In this document: positions 22,027-30,036 of the stretch, piece by piece | Numbering within the stretch: position 1 is the first letter of the stretch | Layout: every line of letters starts with the position of its first letter | Source of the DNA: a virus | Reading direction: 5' to 3' (one strand) | Length of the DNA stretch: 53,579 bases | IMG/VR virus record: IMGVR_UViG_3300046522_000740 | Location: 1-53,579 of that record | Program-made: the position numbers and the translations under genes | The notes under the pieces: generated by a model | Seen by the model: only the letters and a program-made list of their open reading frames with translations | Told to the model about the DNA's origin: nothing | Databases searched by the model: none

Positions 22027-22391
22027 CCGATCAACAACTGTTGGAGCTGGCGGCGAAGGCTGCGGGGGTATGTCTGCACCCGGAAGAAAAACTGGTCCGC
22101 AGCTATGGAAACTGGGGGTGCGACACAACCTGCACGGCCTGCAAAAAAGACCCGTCTGAGGCCGCTTGGGATCCCCTGGGCAGCGACGGCGATGCACTGC
22201 GCCTGGCCATGAAGCTTGGCATCTGCATCCAGTTCATCCCTCAGTGCGACACGGTCCAGGTGTACCAAGAGCGCGAGTTCACCGCCGAGCCGTTCAACGT
22301 GCACGTCGCCGGTCTGGGCGACATCGAGACCCGCCGCGTCATCACGCAGGCGGCCGCCGAGATCGGCAAAGCGTTGCAGGAGAAGCACTGA
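22023..22391 (+). CDS. Hypothetical phage protein, GTG start
   Basis: 122-aa protein starting at GTG 22023 and overlapping the upstream stop. It contains a CDTTCTACKK cluster near residue 33-42 that may bind metal, and a C-terminal helix (TRRVITQAAAEIGKALQEK). It is one of a row of coupled nin-region genes. No function recognised. Confidence 0.68.
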   Translation: MTDQQLLELAAKAAGVCLHPEEKLVRSYGNWGCDTTCTACKKDPSEAAWDPLGSDGDALRLAMKLGICIQFIPQCDTVQVYQEREFTAEPFNVHVAGLGDIETRRVITQAAAEIGKALQEKH

Positions 22392-22654
22392 TGGACACCA
22401 ACAAGATGCGCGACATCAGCCGCGAGCAGTTCGAAGCCGTCTTCAACGAGAAGTACCCGCTGACCTTCGCCGCAGCCAAGGCCGGCGAGTCAGAGGCCCA
22501 TGGCGCTGTGTCGATTGCCTGGTGGGGCTGGCAGGCCTCCCGCGAGGCCGTGGTGATCGACCTGACTCAAGCAAAGATTCCAGGCGGTGGTTATCTGGAG
22601 GATCAGGACGCCATTGCAGCGATCGAAGCTCACGGCCTGAAGGTGGCGCCATGA
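22391..22654 (+). CDS. Hypothetical phage protein
   Basis: 87-aa protein (SREQFEAVFNEKYPLTFAAA, then AWWGWQASREAVVIDL). The pattern of an FE..F segment followed by WWGWQASR is typical of small uncharacterised proteins in phage nin regions. AGGAG precedes ATG 22391, which overlaps the previous stop by one base. Confidence 0.7.
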   Translation: MDTNKMRDISREQFEAVFNEKYPLTFAAAKAGESEAHGAVSIAWWGWQASREAVVIDLTQAKIPGGGYLEDQDAIAAIEAHGLKVAP

Positions 22655-23001
22655 ACCTGAGCAGAGAAAGGATCGATTCGATCCGGGGAAAGGCTCAGCA
22701 CGAGGCCCTGCTCGCTCCCGGCGAGGTAGCCGACTTGATCGGCCACAACGACCACCTAACCAATCTTTGCGAGGCGCGCGCTCGACTGCTGATCTCTGCC
22801 GAGGCGGAAATCGATCGGCTCAAGTCCGAAAACGAGGCGCTGCGCTCGGCGGCGTTGGCTGCGGGTGAGTTCATCATGCACGAAGCCGAGGTTCGCGGGC
22901 TTCTGGATGACAGGGGGCAGGTTTCACACCGCCATCCTAGGCGACAGCAAACCATCGCCCGAATCCAAGCGGCCATGGTCAAGGAGGCAAGCCATGACTG
23001 A
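22651..23001 (+). CDS. Hypothetical phage protein with coiled coil
   Basis: 116-aa protein with a predicted coiled-coil segment (LLISAEAEIDRLKSENEALRS, about 47-67). It is ATGA-coupled to the upstream gene and overlaps the NinB-like gene by eight bases. Function unknown. Confidence 0.68.
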   Translation: MNLSRERIDSIRGKAQHEALLAPGEVADLIGHNDHLTNLCEARARLLISAEAEIDRLKSENEALRSAALAAGEFIMHEAEVRGLLDDRGQVSHRHPRRQQTIARIQAAMVKEASHD

Positions 23002-23464
23002 GAAAATCAGCGTCAACTGCCAGGCCAAGCTCTCCGAGGCCGTGACCATGCTCACCAGCCTGTACCGCGACAAGAAGTTCGTAGTGGTCAGCATGCGCCC
23101 GGGCAAGGACCGCACCCTGGATCAAAACGCATTGTGGTTCGCGTTTTACAAGCGCATCTCCGAGATGACCCAGATCGGCGACCCGTCGGACGCCCGCAAG
23201 TACTGCAAGCTGCACCACGGCGTGCAAATCCTGCTGAACGAAGACCAGGACTTCCAAGCGGCCTGGTACCGGGTAATGCGTCACCTGTCCTACGAGGAGA
23301 AGCTGGACATGATGGGCGACTGCAAGCTGTTCGGGCCGGATGGCATGCCTGTGACCAGCCTGTTCAACCGCGCGCAGGGCATCGCCTATACCGAGCGGGT
23401 GGTGGCGGATTTCTCGTCCCGCGGCGTGGTGTTTGGGGATTTGCTGGGCGAGGTGGCGGCATGA
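22994..23464 (+). CDS. NinB-like recombination protein
   Basis: 156-aa protein with a RTLDQNALWFAFYKRIS block near residues 38-54, comparable to the SLDQN core of NinB/lambda Orf, which binds single-stranded DNA and helps RecA-type recombination. The rest (FQAAWYRVMRHLSYEEKLDM) is more divergent, so the assignment is moderate. AAGGAGG precedes ATG 22994. The nin-region position agrees. Confidence 0.65.
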   Translation: MTEKISVNCQAKLSEAVTMLTSLYRDKKFVVVSMRPGKDRTLDQNALWFAFYKRISEMTQIGDPSDARKYCKLHHGVQILLNEDQDFQAAWYRVMRHLSYEEKLDMMGDCKLFGPDGMPVTSLFNRAQGIAYTERVVADFSSRGVVFGDLLGEVAA

Positions 23465-23772
23465 GTCATCAATTCAAGCCGGGCGACCTGGCGCTTGTAA
23501 TCGCCTCTCCCCGCAAAGAAAACCCGAATGTAGGCCGATGTGTTGAGCTTCTGTGCCTTGTCATGCCTGACGAAACGGTTCCAATGCCATCTGGTCACGG
23601 CCTCCATAACGTCGGCGATAGAGGTGCGTGGATGTGCTATGCCCCCGGCCTGCTGCTCGGTGATCTGGATGCTGGGGGCATCGACCTGATACTTCCAGAG
23701 CGCCTGTCACCCCTGCGCGGCGACTTCGAGCCCGAGCAGCAGAAAGCCCAGGAGGCCGAGCCATGCGCGTAG
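23461..23772 (+). CDS. Hypothetical phage protein
   Basis: 103-aa protein with a start like small beta-rich phage proteins (FKPGDLALVIASPRKENPNV) and an acidic tail. It overlaps neighbours at both ends (ATGA upstream; 10 bases with ninG). No recognised function. Confidence 0.68.
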   Translation: MSHQFKPGDLALVIASPRKENPNVGRCVELLCLVMPDETVPMPSGHGLHNVGDRGAWMCYAPGLLLGDLDAGGIDLILPERLSPLRGDFEPEQQKAQEAEPCA

Positions 23773-24359
23773 CCGAGATCAAACCGAAGAAGTGCAAGGC
23801 ACCAGGTTGCGGCCAGCGCTTCAAGCCGTCCATGACCACGCAGAAGGTGTGCAGCATCACCTGTGCGCTGGCCGTGTCGAAGGATTCGAAGGTGCAGAAG
23901 GTCGCGGCCAGGGCCATCACCAAGCAGGCCCGCCAGGAGCTCCAGGCGCGTCGTGAGAAGCTGAAGACAAAGGGTGACCACCTACGGGAGGCCCAACAGG
24001 CGTTCAACGCGTATATCCGCGAGCGGGACCGTTTGGCGGGGTATCGCTGCATCTCCAGCGGGCGACCGCTCGACTGGAACGGCAACGCCGTAGATGCCGG
24101 TCACTATCGCAGCACCGGTGCCGCCCCGCACCTGCGCTTCGACGAGAACAACTGCCACGCCCAGTCGAAGCACGACAACCGATACCTGTCCGGGAATGTC
24201 GCGGACTACCGGATCGGCCTCATAGAGCGCATCGGCCTGGAAGCTGTAGAGACCCTGGAAAGGGACCAATCAGCCCGGCGCTACACCATCGAAGACCTGC
24301 AGGCCATCAAGGCACTGTACAGGCAGAAGCTAAAAGACCTGAGGAGGACTGCAGCATGA
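23763..24359 (+). CDS. ninG: NinG/Rap recombination protein
   Basis: 198-aa homologue of lambda NinG (Rap), a structure-specific endonuclease acting on recombination intermediates. The N-terminus has a CxxxC...C...C zinc cluster (KCKAPGCGQRF, then VCSITCA). The middle is a coiled coil. The conserved core is CISSGRPLDW, DAGHYRSTGAAPHLRF and NNCHAQSKHDN. CAGGAGG precedes ATG 23763. It completes a recombination set with Exo, RecT and the NinB-like protein. Confidence 0.92.
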   Translation: MRVAEIKPKKCKAPGCGQRFKPSMTTQKVCSITCALAVSKDSKVQKVAARAITKQARQELQARREKLKTKGDHLREAQQAFNAYIRERDRLAGYRCISSGRPLDWNGNAVDAGHYRSTGAAPHLRFDENNCHAQSKHDNRYLSGNVADYRIGLIERIGLEAVETLERDQSARRYTIEDLQAIKALYRQKLKDLRRTAA

Positions 24360-24502
24360 CACCAGCATGGGGATTCCTGATTTTGGCCACCCTCATGGTG
24401 GTGGGTGGTGTGGCGTTGTCCTGGGCTGGGGCAGTGCGCCGCAAGCGCAGCTACGAAGAATTCATTTTGAGCGAGGCCAAGCGGACAGGGGGTGGGCAAT
24501 GA
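24356..24502 (+). CDS. Small single-TM protein
   Basis: 48-aa protein with one N-terminal membrane span (TPAWGFLILATLMVVGGVAL) and a charged cytoplasmic tail (RRKRSYEEFILSEAKR). GAGGAGG precedes the ATG, which overlaps the ninG stop by four bases. Its own stop overlaps the next gene in the same way. Function unknown. Confidence 0.7.
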   Translation: MTPAWGFLILATLMVVGGVALSWAGAVRRKRSYEEFILSEAKRTGGGQ

Positions 24503-25188
24503 ACTATCAGAACGTGGTATCGGCAGTGGTTCGCGCTCTGGCGGCTGAGACCATGAGCGGTGTGGGTGGTGGCGACTTCGAACCAAAGGTCCAGGCGTCG
24601 AAGCTGAAGGGCGAGATCACCGGGAAGGATGCGGCGATGCTGGTGGACTGCTGGGTGCACGCTCGCCTGCACAGCAAGCTGATCCCCCGCCACTGGAATG
24701 CTCTGACGGCCAGGTTCTCGACCCACAAGGCCAAGAAGGTGGATGCGATCGGCAAGCTGGTGCCGCTGATCGCCACTCAGGCTCCGAACCTGTTCCGGTA
24801 CAAGGCGGTGACGGCCTGGGCCATCCCTCCGGTCAAAGGCGTGCAGGCGCAGTCCGGCAATGAGGTGGCCAGCCGCTCTGCCCGTGAACGTGCTGAGTTC
24901 GATTCGTTGCACGCTGGTGTGGTCAAGCAACTGGCTGGCGGCGAGATGCCCGAGGACGCAGGCCAGGCGCGCCGCGAGCAGTACGTGAAGCGCTCCACCG
25001 ACATGATCGTGCTACCGGCCGAGTTCTACGACATCAACACCTGGGATGGGCAGGGACTGAACCGGACCACTTACTGGCGCTGGAAGAAGGCCATCGAGAA
25101 GGTGCTGGATGAGATGGTGGCCGAGGCTCTGGCTGCCTCCAGCAAGATTCTGGAAGAGGAAGGCGTTTTGATGGCAACTGCCGCTTGA
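24499..25188 (+). CDS. DUF1133-like protein in Q antiterminator position
   Basis: 229-aa protein ending the early right operon, where lambda Q sits. The C-terminal part VLPAEFYDINTWDGQGLNRTTYWRWKKAIEKVL resembles the DUF1133 phage family, suspected to be late-gene antiterminators; a helix-turn-helix-like turn is visible there. Two strong terminators follow it. The antitermination role is inferred from position and family, not from a known active site. Confidence 0.65.
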   Translation: MNYQNVVSAVVRALAAETMSGVGGGDFEPKVQASKLKGEITGKDAAMLVDCWVHARLHSKLIPRHWNALTARFSTHKAKKVDAIGKLVPLIATQAPNLFRYKAVTAWAIPPVKGVQAQSGNEVASRSARERAEFDSLHAGVVKQLAGGEMPEDAGQARREQYVKRSTDMIVLPAEFYDINTWDGQGLNRTTYWRWKKAIEKVLDEMVAEALAASSKILEEEGVLMATAA

Positions 25189-25261
25189 CAACTCTGCAAC
25201 GGTGCAACAAAATTCTTGCATCCTGTCATTCCTGCGCGTGTTGAGGAGTGACCCAAAAGAG

Positions 25262-25337
25262 CCCGGCCAAGTGCCGGGTTTTTTATTGGCCCCACGAGGG
25301 CCTCAAGAGTCCCGGCCATTGAGCCGGGATTTTTGTT
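25262..25337 (+). terminator. Two tandem intrinsic terminators
   Basis: CCCGGC/GCCGGG followed by TTTTTT (25262-25286) and TCCCGGC/GCCGGGA followed by TTTTT (25310-25337) close the early right operon. Between the Q-like stop and hicB (25189-25555) I see no gene; a late promoter is expected but not clearly visible. Confidence 0.85.
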
Positions 25338-25555
25338 TCAGCAGTAAACGCAACTGCAGCCAGGGCAGGCCCTAACAGGACAGCCTGGACACTGCTAGCC
25401 GGTAGTGTGGTGTACGGAAAAACACCGGCAGCCCGCGCATCCACTCCCTCACTATGCAGGTGGATGGCGCGAGACTGGACCGGCGAGACTGGTGCATCAG
25501 GGTGCCAGCGCTGGAATGGTCTTCGGCGGACAGGTGGGGAAAGACCCACGCAAAT

Positions 25556-25981
25556 TCAGGCCGGCTCGACAGACACCACCAGGCGTTTTCCGAGCGCGGC
25601 CAGGGCGCTTTCCAGGGCCTCAAGCTTCGTGCCGTGCATGAAGTCAACCAGTCGGTCACCCTGGCTCTGGCTTACGCCGAGCAAACGACACAGATCGGCC
25701 TTTCGCATGCCTTTCTCAACCATCGAGTTCCACAACTCGATTTTTGCCACTGTGAGTGCGGACAGCGCTACTACTGGCTGACCCTCTTCAGGTGCTGGCG
25801 CTCTCGGGATTGCTCGACGTTGATCCACGTAAATCGAAAGTGCGGCAGGCATCAGGATGCCGGCCTCTGCCAAGGCTTCGCCCAGGTCATCCCCGGCGGC
25901 GTTGAACTCCGGGATGGTGTCGCAGGTAAGCGCAACACCTGGGGTGTCTTCGGTGTGCACTGTTACCGGGTAGTCAAACAT
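25556..25981 (-). CDS. hicB: HicB-family antitoxin
   Basis: 141-aa antitoxin. The N-terminal partial RNase-H-like domain (FDYPVTVHTEDTPGVALTC, then GDDLGEALAEAGILM) neutralises HicA. The C-terminal HTH (KADLCRLLGVSQSQGDRLVDF) should bind the operator upstream of hicA. GGGAGG precedes ATG 25981. It is the second gene of the minus-strand hicAB pair, embedded between the early and late phage operons. Confidence 0.92.
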   Translation of the reverse strand: MFDYPVTVHTEDTPGVALTCDTIPEFNAAGDDLGEALAEAGILMPAALSIYVDQRRAIPRAPAPEEGQPVVALSALTVAKIELWNSMVEKGMRKADLCRLLGVSQSQGDRLVDFMHGTKLEALESALAALGKRLVVSVEPA

Positions 25982-26060
25982 TTCTAGCCCTCCCTCGGGC
26001 GGCTCTCTGAGTGATGTTCGCCAGGCGAGGCGATGAATCGGTTTAAACGGTGGTAGGGGC

Positions 26061-26243
26061 TCATTTGAGCCCCAGTTGCTTGATGATTCCTTTCCGGGTT
26101 CCTTCTTTCATTTCCTTTGCACCGTGATCCGGAAAGATCGTTTGTTTGCCTTCGAAGTAGATTTTGAAATGGCTCGTTCCGTTTAACGATTCGAACCTTA
26201 CTCCTCTGGCTTTCAGCCACCGTTTGAACTCGTTGTAACTCAT
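26061..26243 (-). CDS. hicA: HicA-family mRNA interferase toxin
   Basis: 60-aa toxin of double-stranded RNA-binding fold that cleaves mRNA. The conserved core is LKARGVRFESLNGTSHFKIY with the catalytic His at residue 27 or so, followed by PDHGAKEMKEGTRKGIIKQL. ATG 26243 has GAGG upstream and is preferred over 26282. The pair may stabilise the prophage or act in defence; only the family is certain. Confidence 0.92.
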   Translation of the reverse strand: MSYNEFKRWLKARGVRFESLNGTSHFKIYFEGKQTIFPDHGAKEMKEGTRKGIIKQLGLK

Positions 26244-26270
26244 CACCTCGCCTCGTTGTTGTGCGAGTTC

Positions 26271-26312
26271 AGTATACAGCAAATTTGCTATGTGTATAGC
26301 AAATTTGGGATA
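26271..26312. promoter_or_regulatory. HicAB promoter/operator region with repeats
   Basis: AGCAAATTTG occurs at 26278 and again at 26298 (20 bp apart) in AT-rich DNA, and GTATAC-type palindromes with a minus-strand TATACT -10 box (26276-26271) lie next to the first copy. The repeats are good candidates for HicB binding. The spacing to a clear -35 could not be fixed. Confidence 0.5.
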
Positions 26313-26341
26313 TTTATTTCGTGCCGCCCGGAGTCGAGTGC

Positions 26342-26671
26342 ATGGAGAGTTTTCATCGCCTGCTCGACAGGCTTGATCTGCTGATTGCAGGCCTATTCGG
26401 GGTCATAGTCGCCAGTTGGTGGCACAAAGACGACCTGACCGACTGGCGCGCCTGGATGATCTTCCTGATCACCGGCGTTGCCTGCGCCCTGTACCTGACG
26501 GGCATGGTCAGCGCCTACTTGGGCGTCACCGAGCCGAACACCGTAGCTGGCGTTGGCTTCCTGCTCGGCACCTTCGGCGGCTCCCTACTTGCCGCCATCA
26601 ACCGGGCAATCAAAGCCGCTGACCTGTGGGCGCTCATCCGCCAGAGGTTCGGGGGAGGCAACCAGCCATGA
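26342..26671 (+). CDS. Putative holin
   Basis: 109-aa membrane protein with three likely spans (about 14-28, 38-60 and 66-86) separated by short polar turns (HKDDLTDWRAW), the shape of class I holins or HP1/LydA-type holins. Such proteins make inner-membrane holes that release endolysin. GGAG lies about 10 bases before ATG 26342. It overlaps the next membrane protein by four bases. The endolysin itself is far away at 50845. Confidence 0.7.
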   Translation: MESFHRLLDRLDLLIAGLFGVIVASWWHKDDLTDWRAWMIFLITGVACALYLTGMVSAYLGVTEPNTVAGVGFLLGTFGGSLLAAINRAIKAADLWALIRQRFGGGNQP

Positions 26672-27015
26672 ACCTTGAAACCATCAACACCATCGCCTGC
26701 GGCCTGATCGCCTTCTGGGCAACCTGGTGCGTGCTGAGCGGCAGGGTGCGCGACGGGGTGATCGGAAAGCTGATCTATTCAGCGATCGCTATCAGCGGGT
26801 TTGTCGTGACGGCCCGCAACCAAAGCCTGTTCTTCGGCCAGACCACTGCGGTGCTCACCTTGCACGTCACGCTGGCCATGGCTGGGGCGCGGCACATCTT
26901 CATGGTCACCTGGTGGCAGCGTGTGAAGGCCTGGCTCTGCCGCACGCTAAATTGCGAGCACTGCCTGAAGGACTGCCGGTATGGCCCTGGCGGTATTGAT
27001 CGGCGCAAGCAGTAG
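26668..27015 (+). CDS. Putative antiholin or second holin
   Basis: 115-aa protein with three predicted spans (about 4-22, 32-48, 56-80) and a short cysteine-rich C-terminal tail (CRTLNCEHCLKDC). GGGGGAGG precedes ATG 26668 and it is ATGA-coupled to the holin candidate, typical of holin/antiholin pairs. Which is holin and which regulator cannot be told from sequence. Confidence 0.6.
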   Translation: MNLETINTIACGLIAFWATWCVLSGRVRDGVIGKLIYSAIAISGFVVTARNQSLFFGQTTAVLTLHVTLAMAGARHIFMVTWWQRVKAWLCRTLNCEHCLKDCRYGPGGIDRRKQ

Positions 27016-27155
27016 GCCGCGCCACAAAATCGATATGCGCTGTTTCGTGGTGCGTCGACCTGAACTCCCCCTAGGTTAACGAGGTAGCGATTGTGCGCCG
27101 CCTGCTTCTCCGGCACGATGCCGTCGGCTACTAATCAACTCAAGGAATGAGATGC

Positions 27156-27611
27156 ATGGGAAGTGGGGTCAGGGCGGTTTGCGTAGCGGCATTGATGGCG
27201 ACGGGCATGGCCCATGCTGATGTTGGCCGGGAGGCAGCACTCGACGCGGCGGTGCGTCAGCTTGCAGAGAAGCTGGAGGCCGATTGGCAGCAGTGCTTGA
27301 AGAAGCCGGAGACGAAAACCACACATGACTCCGGCTTGTGCGCATATGCGATGCGAGAGGCCGCGAAGGACGCAGTAAACGAAAAGTATCTAAAGACTCT
27401 TGCTCGCGTTCAGGAAGACGCCGACAAGAGCTGGCTTCCGAAAGACGTACCCGCGATGCTGCCGCAGGCACAGGCGGCGTGGGAACAGTACGTGAAGATG
27501 GATTGCGGTGTGGTCGGGGCGCTGGTAACTGGGACCGCGAGCGCTAACTATCAGACTGTGTGCGAGTACAAGCACCAGATACAGCGTCTGCACGCCTTGG
27601 ATGAGTGGTGA
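27156..27611 (+). CDS. Secreted LprI/DUF1311-like protein (copy 1)
   Basis: 151-aa protein with a signal peptide (cleavage after AHA, about 21) and a mature domain of the lysozyme-inhibitor LprI (DUF1311) type. It has ADVGREAALDAAVRQLAEKL, a QQCLKK segment, then YVKMDC and CEYKHQIQRLHALD with paired cysteines. AAGGA precedes ATG 27156. It is followed by a clear paralogue. LprI proteins of other bacteria inhibit lysozyme; its role in a phage lysis region is unknown. Confidence 0.68.
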   Translation: MGSGVRAVCVAALMATGMAHADVGREAALDAAVRQLAEKLEADWQQCLKKPETKTTHDSGLCAYAMREAAKDAVNEKYLKTLARVQEDADKSWLPKDVPAMLPQAQAAWEQYVKMDCGVVGALVTGTASANYQTVCEYKHQIQRLHALDEW

Positions 27612-27651
27612 ATCAGCGTCAGTAGTTTTGTCAACTCAAGGAGCGAGGCCT

Positions 27652-28122
27652 GTGAAGCGTTTGTTTAAAACAGTTTGTGTTGGATCTCTGCTGGTAATGG
27701 GTGCTGCCCATGCTGATGTAGGGCGCGAGGAAGAATTGGACGAAGCAGTTCGTCAGTTCGCTGCCAAGGTAGAGGCTGTCTGGCAAGAATGCCTACGGAG
27801 CCCAGAGGTTCGTACAACAAACGACAGCGATTCGTGTCTATTCGAGATGGTGCGCGCTGCAAACGAGAAAGTAGAGACGAAGTACCAAGAAAAAATGTCA
27901 AAGGCCCGGCAGATGACTGAGCATCCCGACAGGTACTCGTCTTATGAGCAGGTTCCCATCCTACTCAAGGCCTCCCAGTCCCAATGGAAAGGGTACGTAA
28001 AATCGGATTGTGACGGAATTTACGAGGAGAGCGTGGCAGGAACCGCCCGGTCTGGCTACGCCCTCATGTGCCAGTACAAGCATGCGCTTCAGCGCCTTCG
28101 TGCGCTTGATGGGTGGTACTGA
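27652..28122 (+). CDS. Secreted LprI/DUF1311-like protein (copy 2)
   Basis: 156-aa paralogue of the preceding gene: GREEELDEAVRQFAAKVEAVW, QECLRS, YVKSDC and CQYKHALQRLRALDGW align block for block, and the cysteines match. It starts at GTG 27652 with AAGGAG upstream and has a signal peptide ending AHA. Divergence shows the duplication is not recent. G+C is lower than in neighbouring morphogenesis genes. Confidence 0.68.
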   Translation: MKRLFKTVCVGSLLVMGAAHADVGREEELDEAVRQFAAKVEAVWQECLRSPEVRTTNDSDSCLFEMVRAANEKVETKYQEKMSKARQMTEHPDRYSSYEQVPILLKASQSQWKGYVKSDCDGIYEESVAGTARSGYALMCQYKHALQRLRALDGWY

Positions 28123-28184
28123 TCCACTTGAGCTTCTGGCGGTCAAAATAATGGGTCGTTAGTAGCGTTCCTCGAAGATCCAGC

Positions 28185-28355
28185 ATGAGCAACGTGACGC
28201 GACTGCGCCACGTCTTGCCGCTTCCGGCCGATGTGGTGGCCGCTACCAGGGCGTCAGGCACGGCGCATATCAAGGCGATTGATACTCAGGGGCTGCTCGT
28301 CGCCATCCTGCACGGGCATGCACATGCCGAGACGCACAGGATGGTCGCCAGGTAA
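28185..28355 (+). CDS. Small hypothetical protein
   Basis: 56-aa protein (MSNVTRLRHVLPLPADVVAA, then KAIDTQGLLVAILHGHAHAE). It resembles short proteins of similar layout in Pseudomonas prophages, but I cannot name a family. The ribosome site is weak (GAAGAT), so the start is uncertain. It converges on the GNAT gene. Confidence 0.5.
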   Translation: MSNVTRLRHVLPLPADVVAATRASGTAHIKAIDTQGLLVAILHGHAHAETHRMVAR

Positions 28356-28361
28356 AAAAGG

Positions 28362-28847
28362 TTACGAGATTTTTGCGCTAGTGCTTGCCAGGAGTCGATA
28401 GCGTGCGAAGGGCGTACCGTCGATATCAACGTCTCCGTCGTGAACAAAACCTAGGCGAAGTACACCTTTGATACGAGTTCTGGTTGGTGGGAGCAGTATG
28501 GTAATCGAGTCCAGGCCCAACTCTTGGAAAGCGCGCCGCACTATTTCATCGAAAATTACTCTACCCAGCCCCCAGTAATCCGGGTGAAGCACTAAAGCAA
28601 GATCAGCGTCACCGTCTTCATGCTGCAGGCCACCCCAGCCGGCGAATTCATCTTCCACGAAAAAAGCCCAGGGACCGTATCCATTAAGAGCCCATTGGGC
28701 CTCTTTTTGAGCGACCCATGCCTTGCACTTGCTTTCGTCAAAGTCGGGACGCCCCAAGGGCATTTGGCGTAAGACATCTGGGTTATTGTTGAGCGCGATG
28801 ATGTCCTCGGTGGAAACGTCGCTGAGATGCCTGAAATGAAGCTGCAT
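28362..28847 (-). CDS. GNAT-family acetyltransferase
   Basis: 161-aa acyltransferase of the RimJ/RimL-like GNAT type. The acetyl-CoA site is ALVLHPDYWGLGRVIFDEIV, and the rest follows the fold (GPWAFFVEDEFAGWGGLQ; RLGFVHDGDV). ATG 28847 has AAGG six bases upstream; 28889 is an alternative. It is on the minus strand inside the rightward late region and AT-richer than its neighbours, so it looks like an acquired accessory gene expressed in lysogens. The substrate is unknown. Confidence 0.85.
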   Translation of the reverse strand: MQLHFRHLSDVSTEDIIALNNNPDVLRQMPLGRPDFDESKCKAWVAQKEAQWALNGYGPWAFFVEDEFAGWGGLQHEDGDADLALVLHPDYWGLGRVIFDEIVRRAFQELGLDSITILLPPTRTRIKGVLRLGFVHDGDVDIDGTPFARYRLLASTSAKIS

Positions 28848-28919
28848 GATTGGCCTTTCGGGTGAGCTGATCTCAACCAATACCTTCAACGCGCCACCAT
28901 TTCAAGGTGCAGGTGATCT

Positions 28920-29528
28920 ATGAGCAGACCAATGCCGCCGGCTGACCTGCTCGAATCACTGTGGCTAACCCTACGCCCGGCTACCGGTGTTTGGGATTGG
29001 ATACAGAGCGAGATCCTCGCCGACATCGGCAGCATCCACAACCCAGATCACGCCCACCTGATAGACGCCAACATCGGCGTCCTGTGGGCGTCGAGCGGAT
29101 TCGGTAAGCAGGGGCGGGTGGTGCTTGGCCAGGCCGAGCAGTTGATGTTCCGAGCTGGCGGATGGCAGAAGGCTCGCCAAGAGCAGCAAATGCGTGACTG
29201 GTTCGGCGAAGAGCCCCAGTTCCTCATCACCCTGGCGGGTGACTACTGCGCCCAGTGCACCGAGGCCGAGTTCTGCGCCCTGGTCGAGCACGAGCTCTAT
29301 CACATCGGCCACAAGCTCGATAAGTACGGTGCCCCGGCATTCGGCGATGACGGCATGCCCAAGCTTGAGATGCGTGGACATGACGTCGAGGAGTTCGTCG
29401 GAGTGGTCCGCCGGTATGGTCCGAGCCACGACGTACAGCAGCTGATCGACGCTGCAAGCCGGCCGCCTGAGGTGGCCAAGATCAACATTGCGAGGGCCTG
29501 TGGAACCTGCCTGCTTAAGTCGGCTTGA
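28920..29528 (+). CDS. Putative phage metallopeptidase
   Basis: 202-aa protein with the zinc-protease signature HELYH (within CALVEHELYHIGHKLD, about 121-135), a following EMRGHDVEEFVGV segment that could supply a third ligand, and a Cys pair CAQC upstream. It resembles the putative phage metallopeptidase family found just before terminase genes in Pseudomonas prophages. Whether it processes capsid proteins or a host target is unknown. Confidence 0.75.
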   Translation: MSRPMPPADLLESLWLTLRPATGVWDWIQSEILADIGSIHNPDHAHLIDANIGVLWASSGFGKQGRVVLGQAEQLMFRAGGWQKARQEQQMRDWFGEEPQFLITLAGDYCAQCTEAEFCALVEHELYHIGHKLDKYGAPAFGDDGMPKLEMRGHDVEEFVGVVRRYGPSHDVQQLIDAASRPPEVAKINIARACGTCLLKSA

Positions 29529-29559
29529 TGTTTGACAGGCAATTGACGGAATCCAATTT

Positions 29560-30036
29560 ATGGCAGCCCTGAGCAACGAGGTGAAGGCCTTCATCGTTCA
29601 GGCGTTGGCCTGCTTCGATACACCGTCTCAGGTGGCCGAGGCCGTCAACAAAGAATTCGGCATTGAGATCAGTCGCCAGACGGCGGAAAGCCATGACCCA
29701 ACCAAGCGGCAGGGGCGCAACCTGGCAAAGCGCTGGGTGACCCTCTTCGAAGACACTCGAGCGCGATTCCGCGAAGAGACAGCCGAGATACCCATAGCGA
29801 ACCGGGCCTATCGGCTCCGTACGCTGGGCAGGCTGGCCGAAAAGGTCGAAGGGATGCGCAACTACGGGCTGACCCTCCAAATCCTTGAGCAGGCCGCCAA
29901 GGAAGTCGGCGACGTGTACGTGAATCGCCAGACCAAGAACGAAAATCCCCACGACAACGTGCCGCCAACCCGTGTGCAGGTCGACGTGGTGGACGCGAGG
30001 AAGCCTGATGCCGTCGTTGAACGTTCCACAGGCTAA
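29560..30036 (+). CDS. Small terminase subunit-like protein (DUF2280)
   Basis: 158-aa protein of the DUF2280 type. An N-terminal HTH-like domain (ALACFDTPSQVAEAVNKEFG, then ISRQTAESHDP) is followed by a helical region. Its place directly before, and overlapping, the large terminase supports the role of recognising phage DNA for packaging. The ribosome site is weak. Confidence 0.75.
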   Translation: MAALSNEVKAFIVQALACFDTPSQVAEAVNKEFGIEISRQTAESHDPTKRQGRNLAKRWVTLFEDTRARFREETAEIPIANRAYRLRTLGRLAEKVEGMRNYGLTLQILEQAAKEVGDVYVNRQTKNENPHDNVPPTRVQVDVVDARKPDAVVERSTG

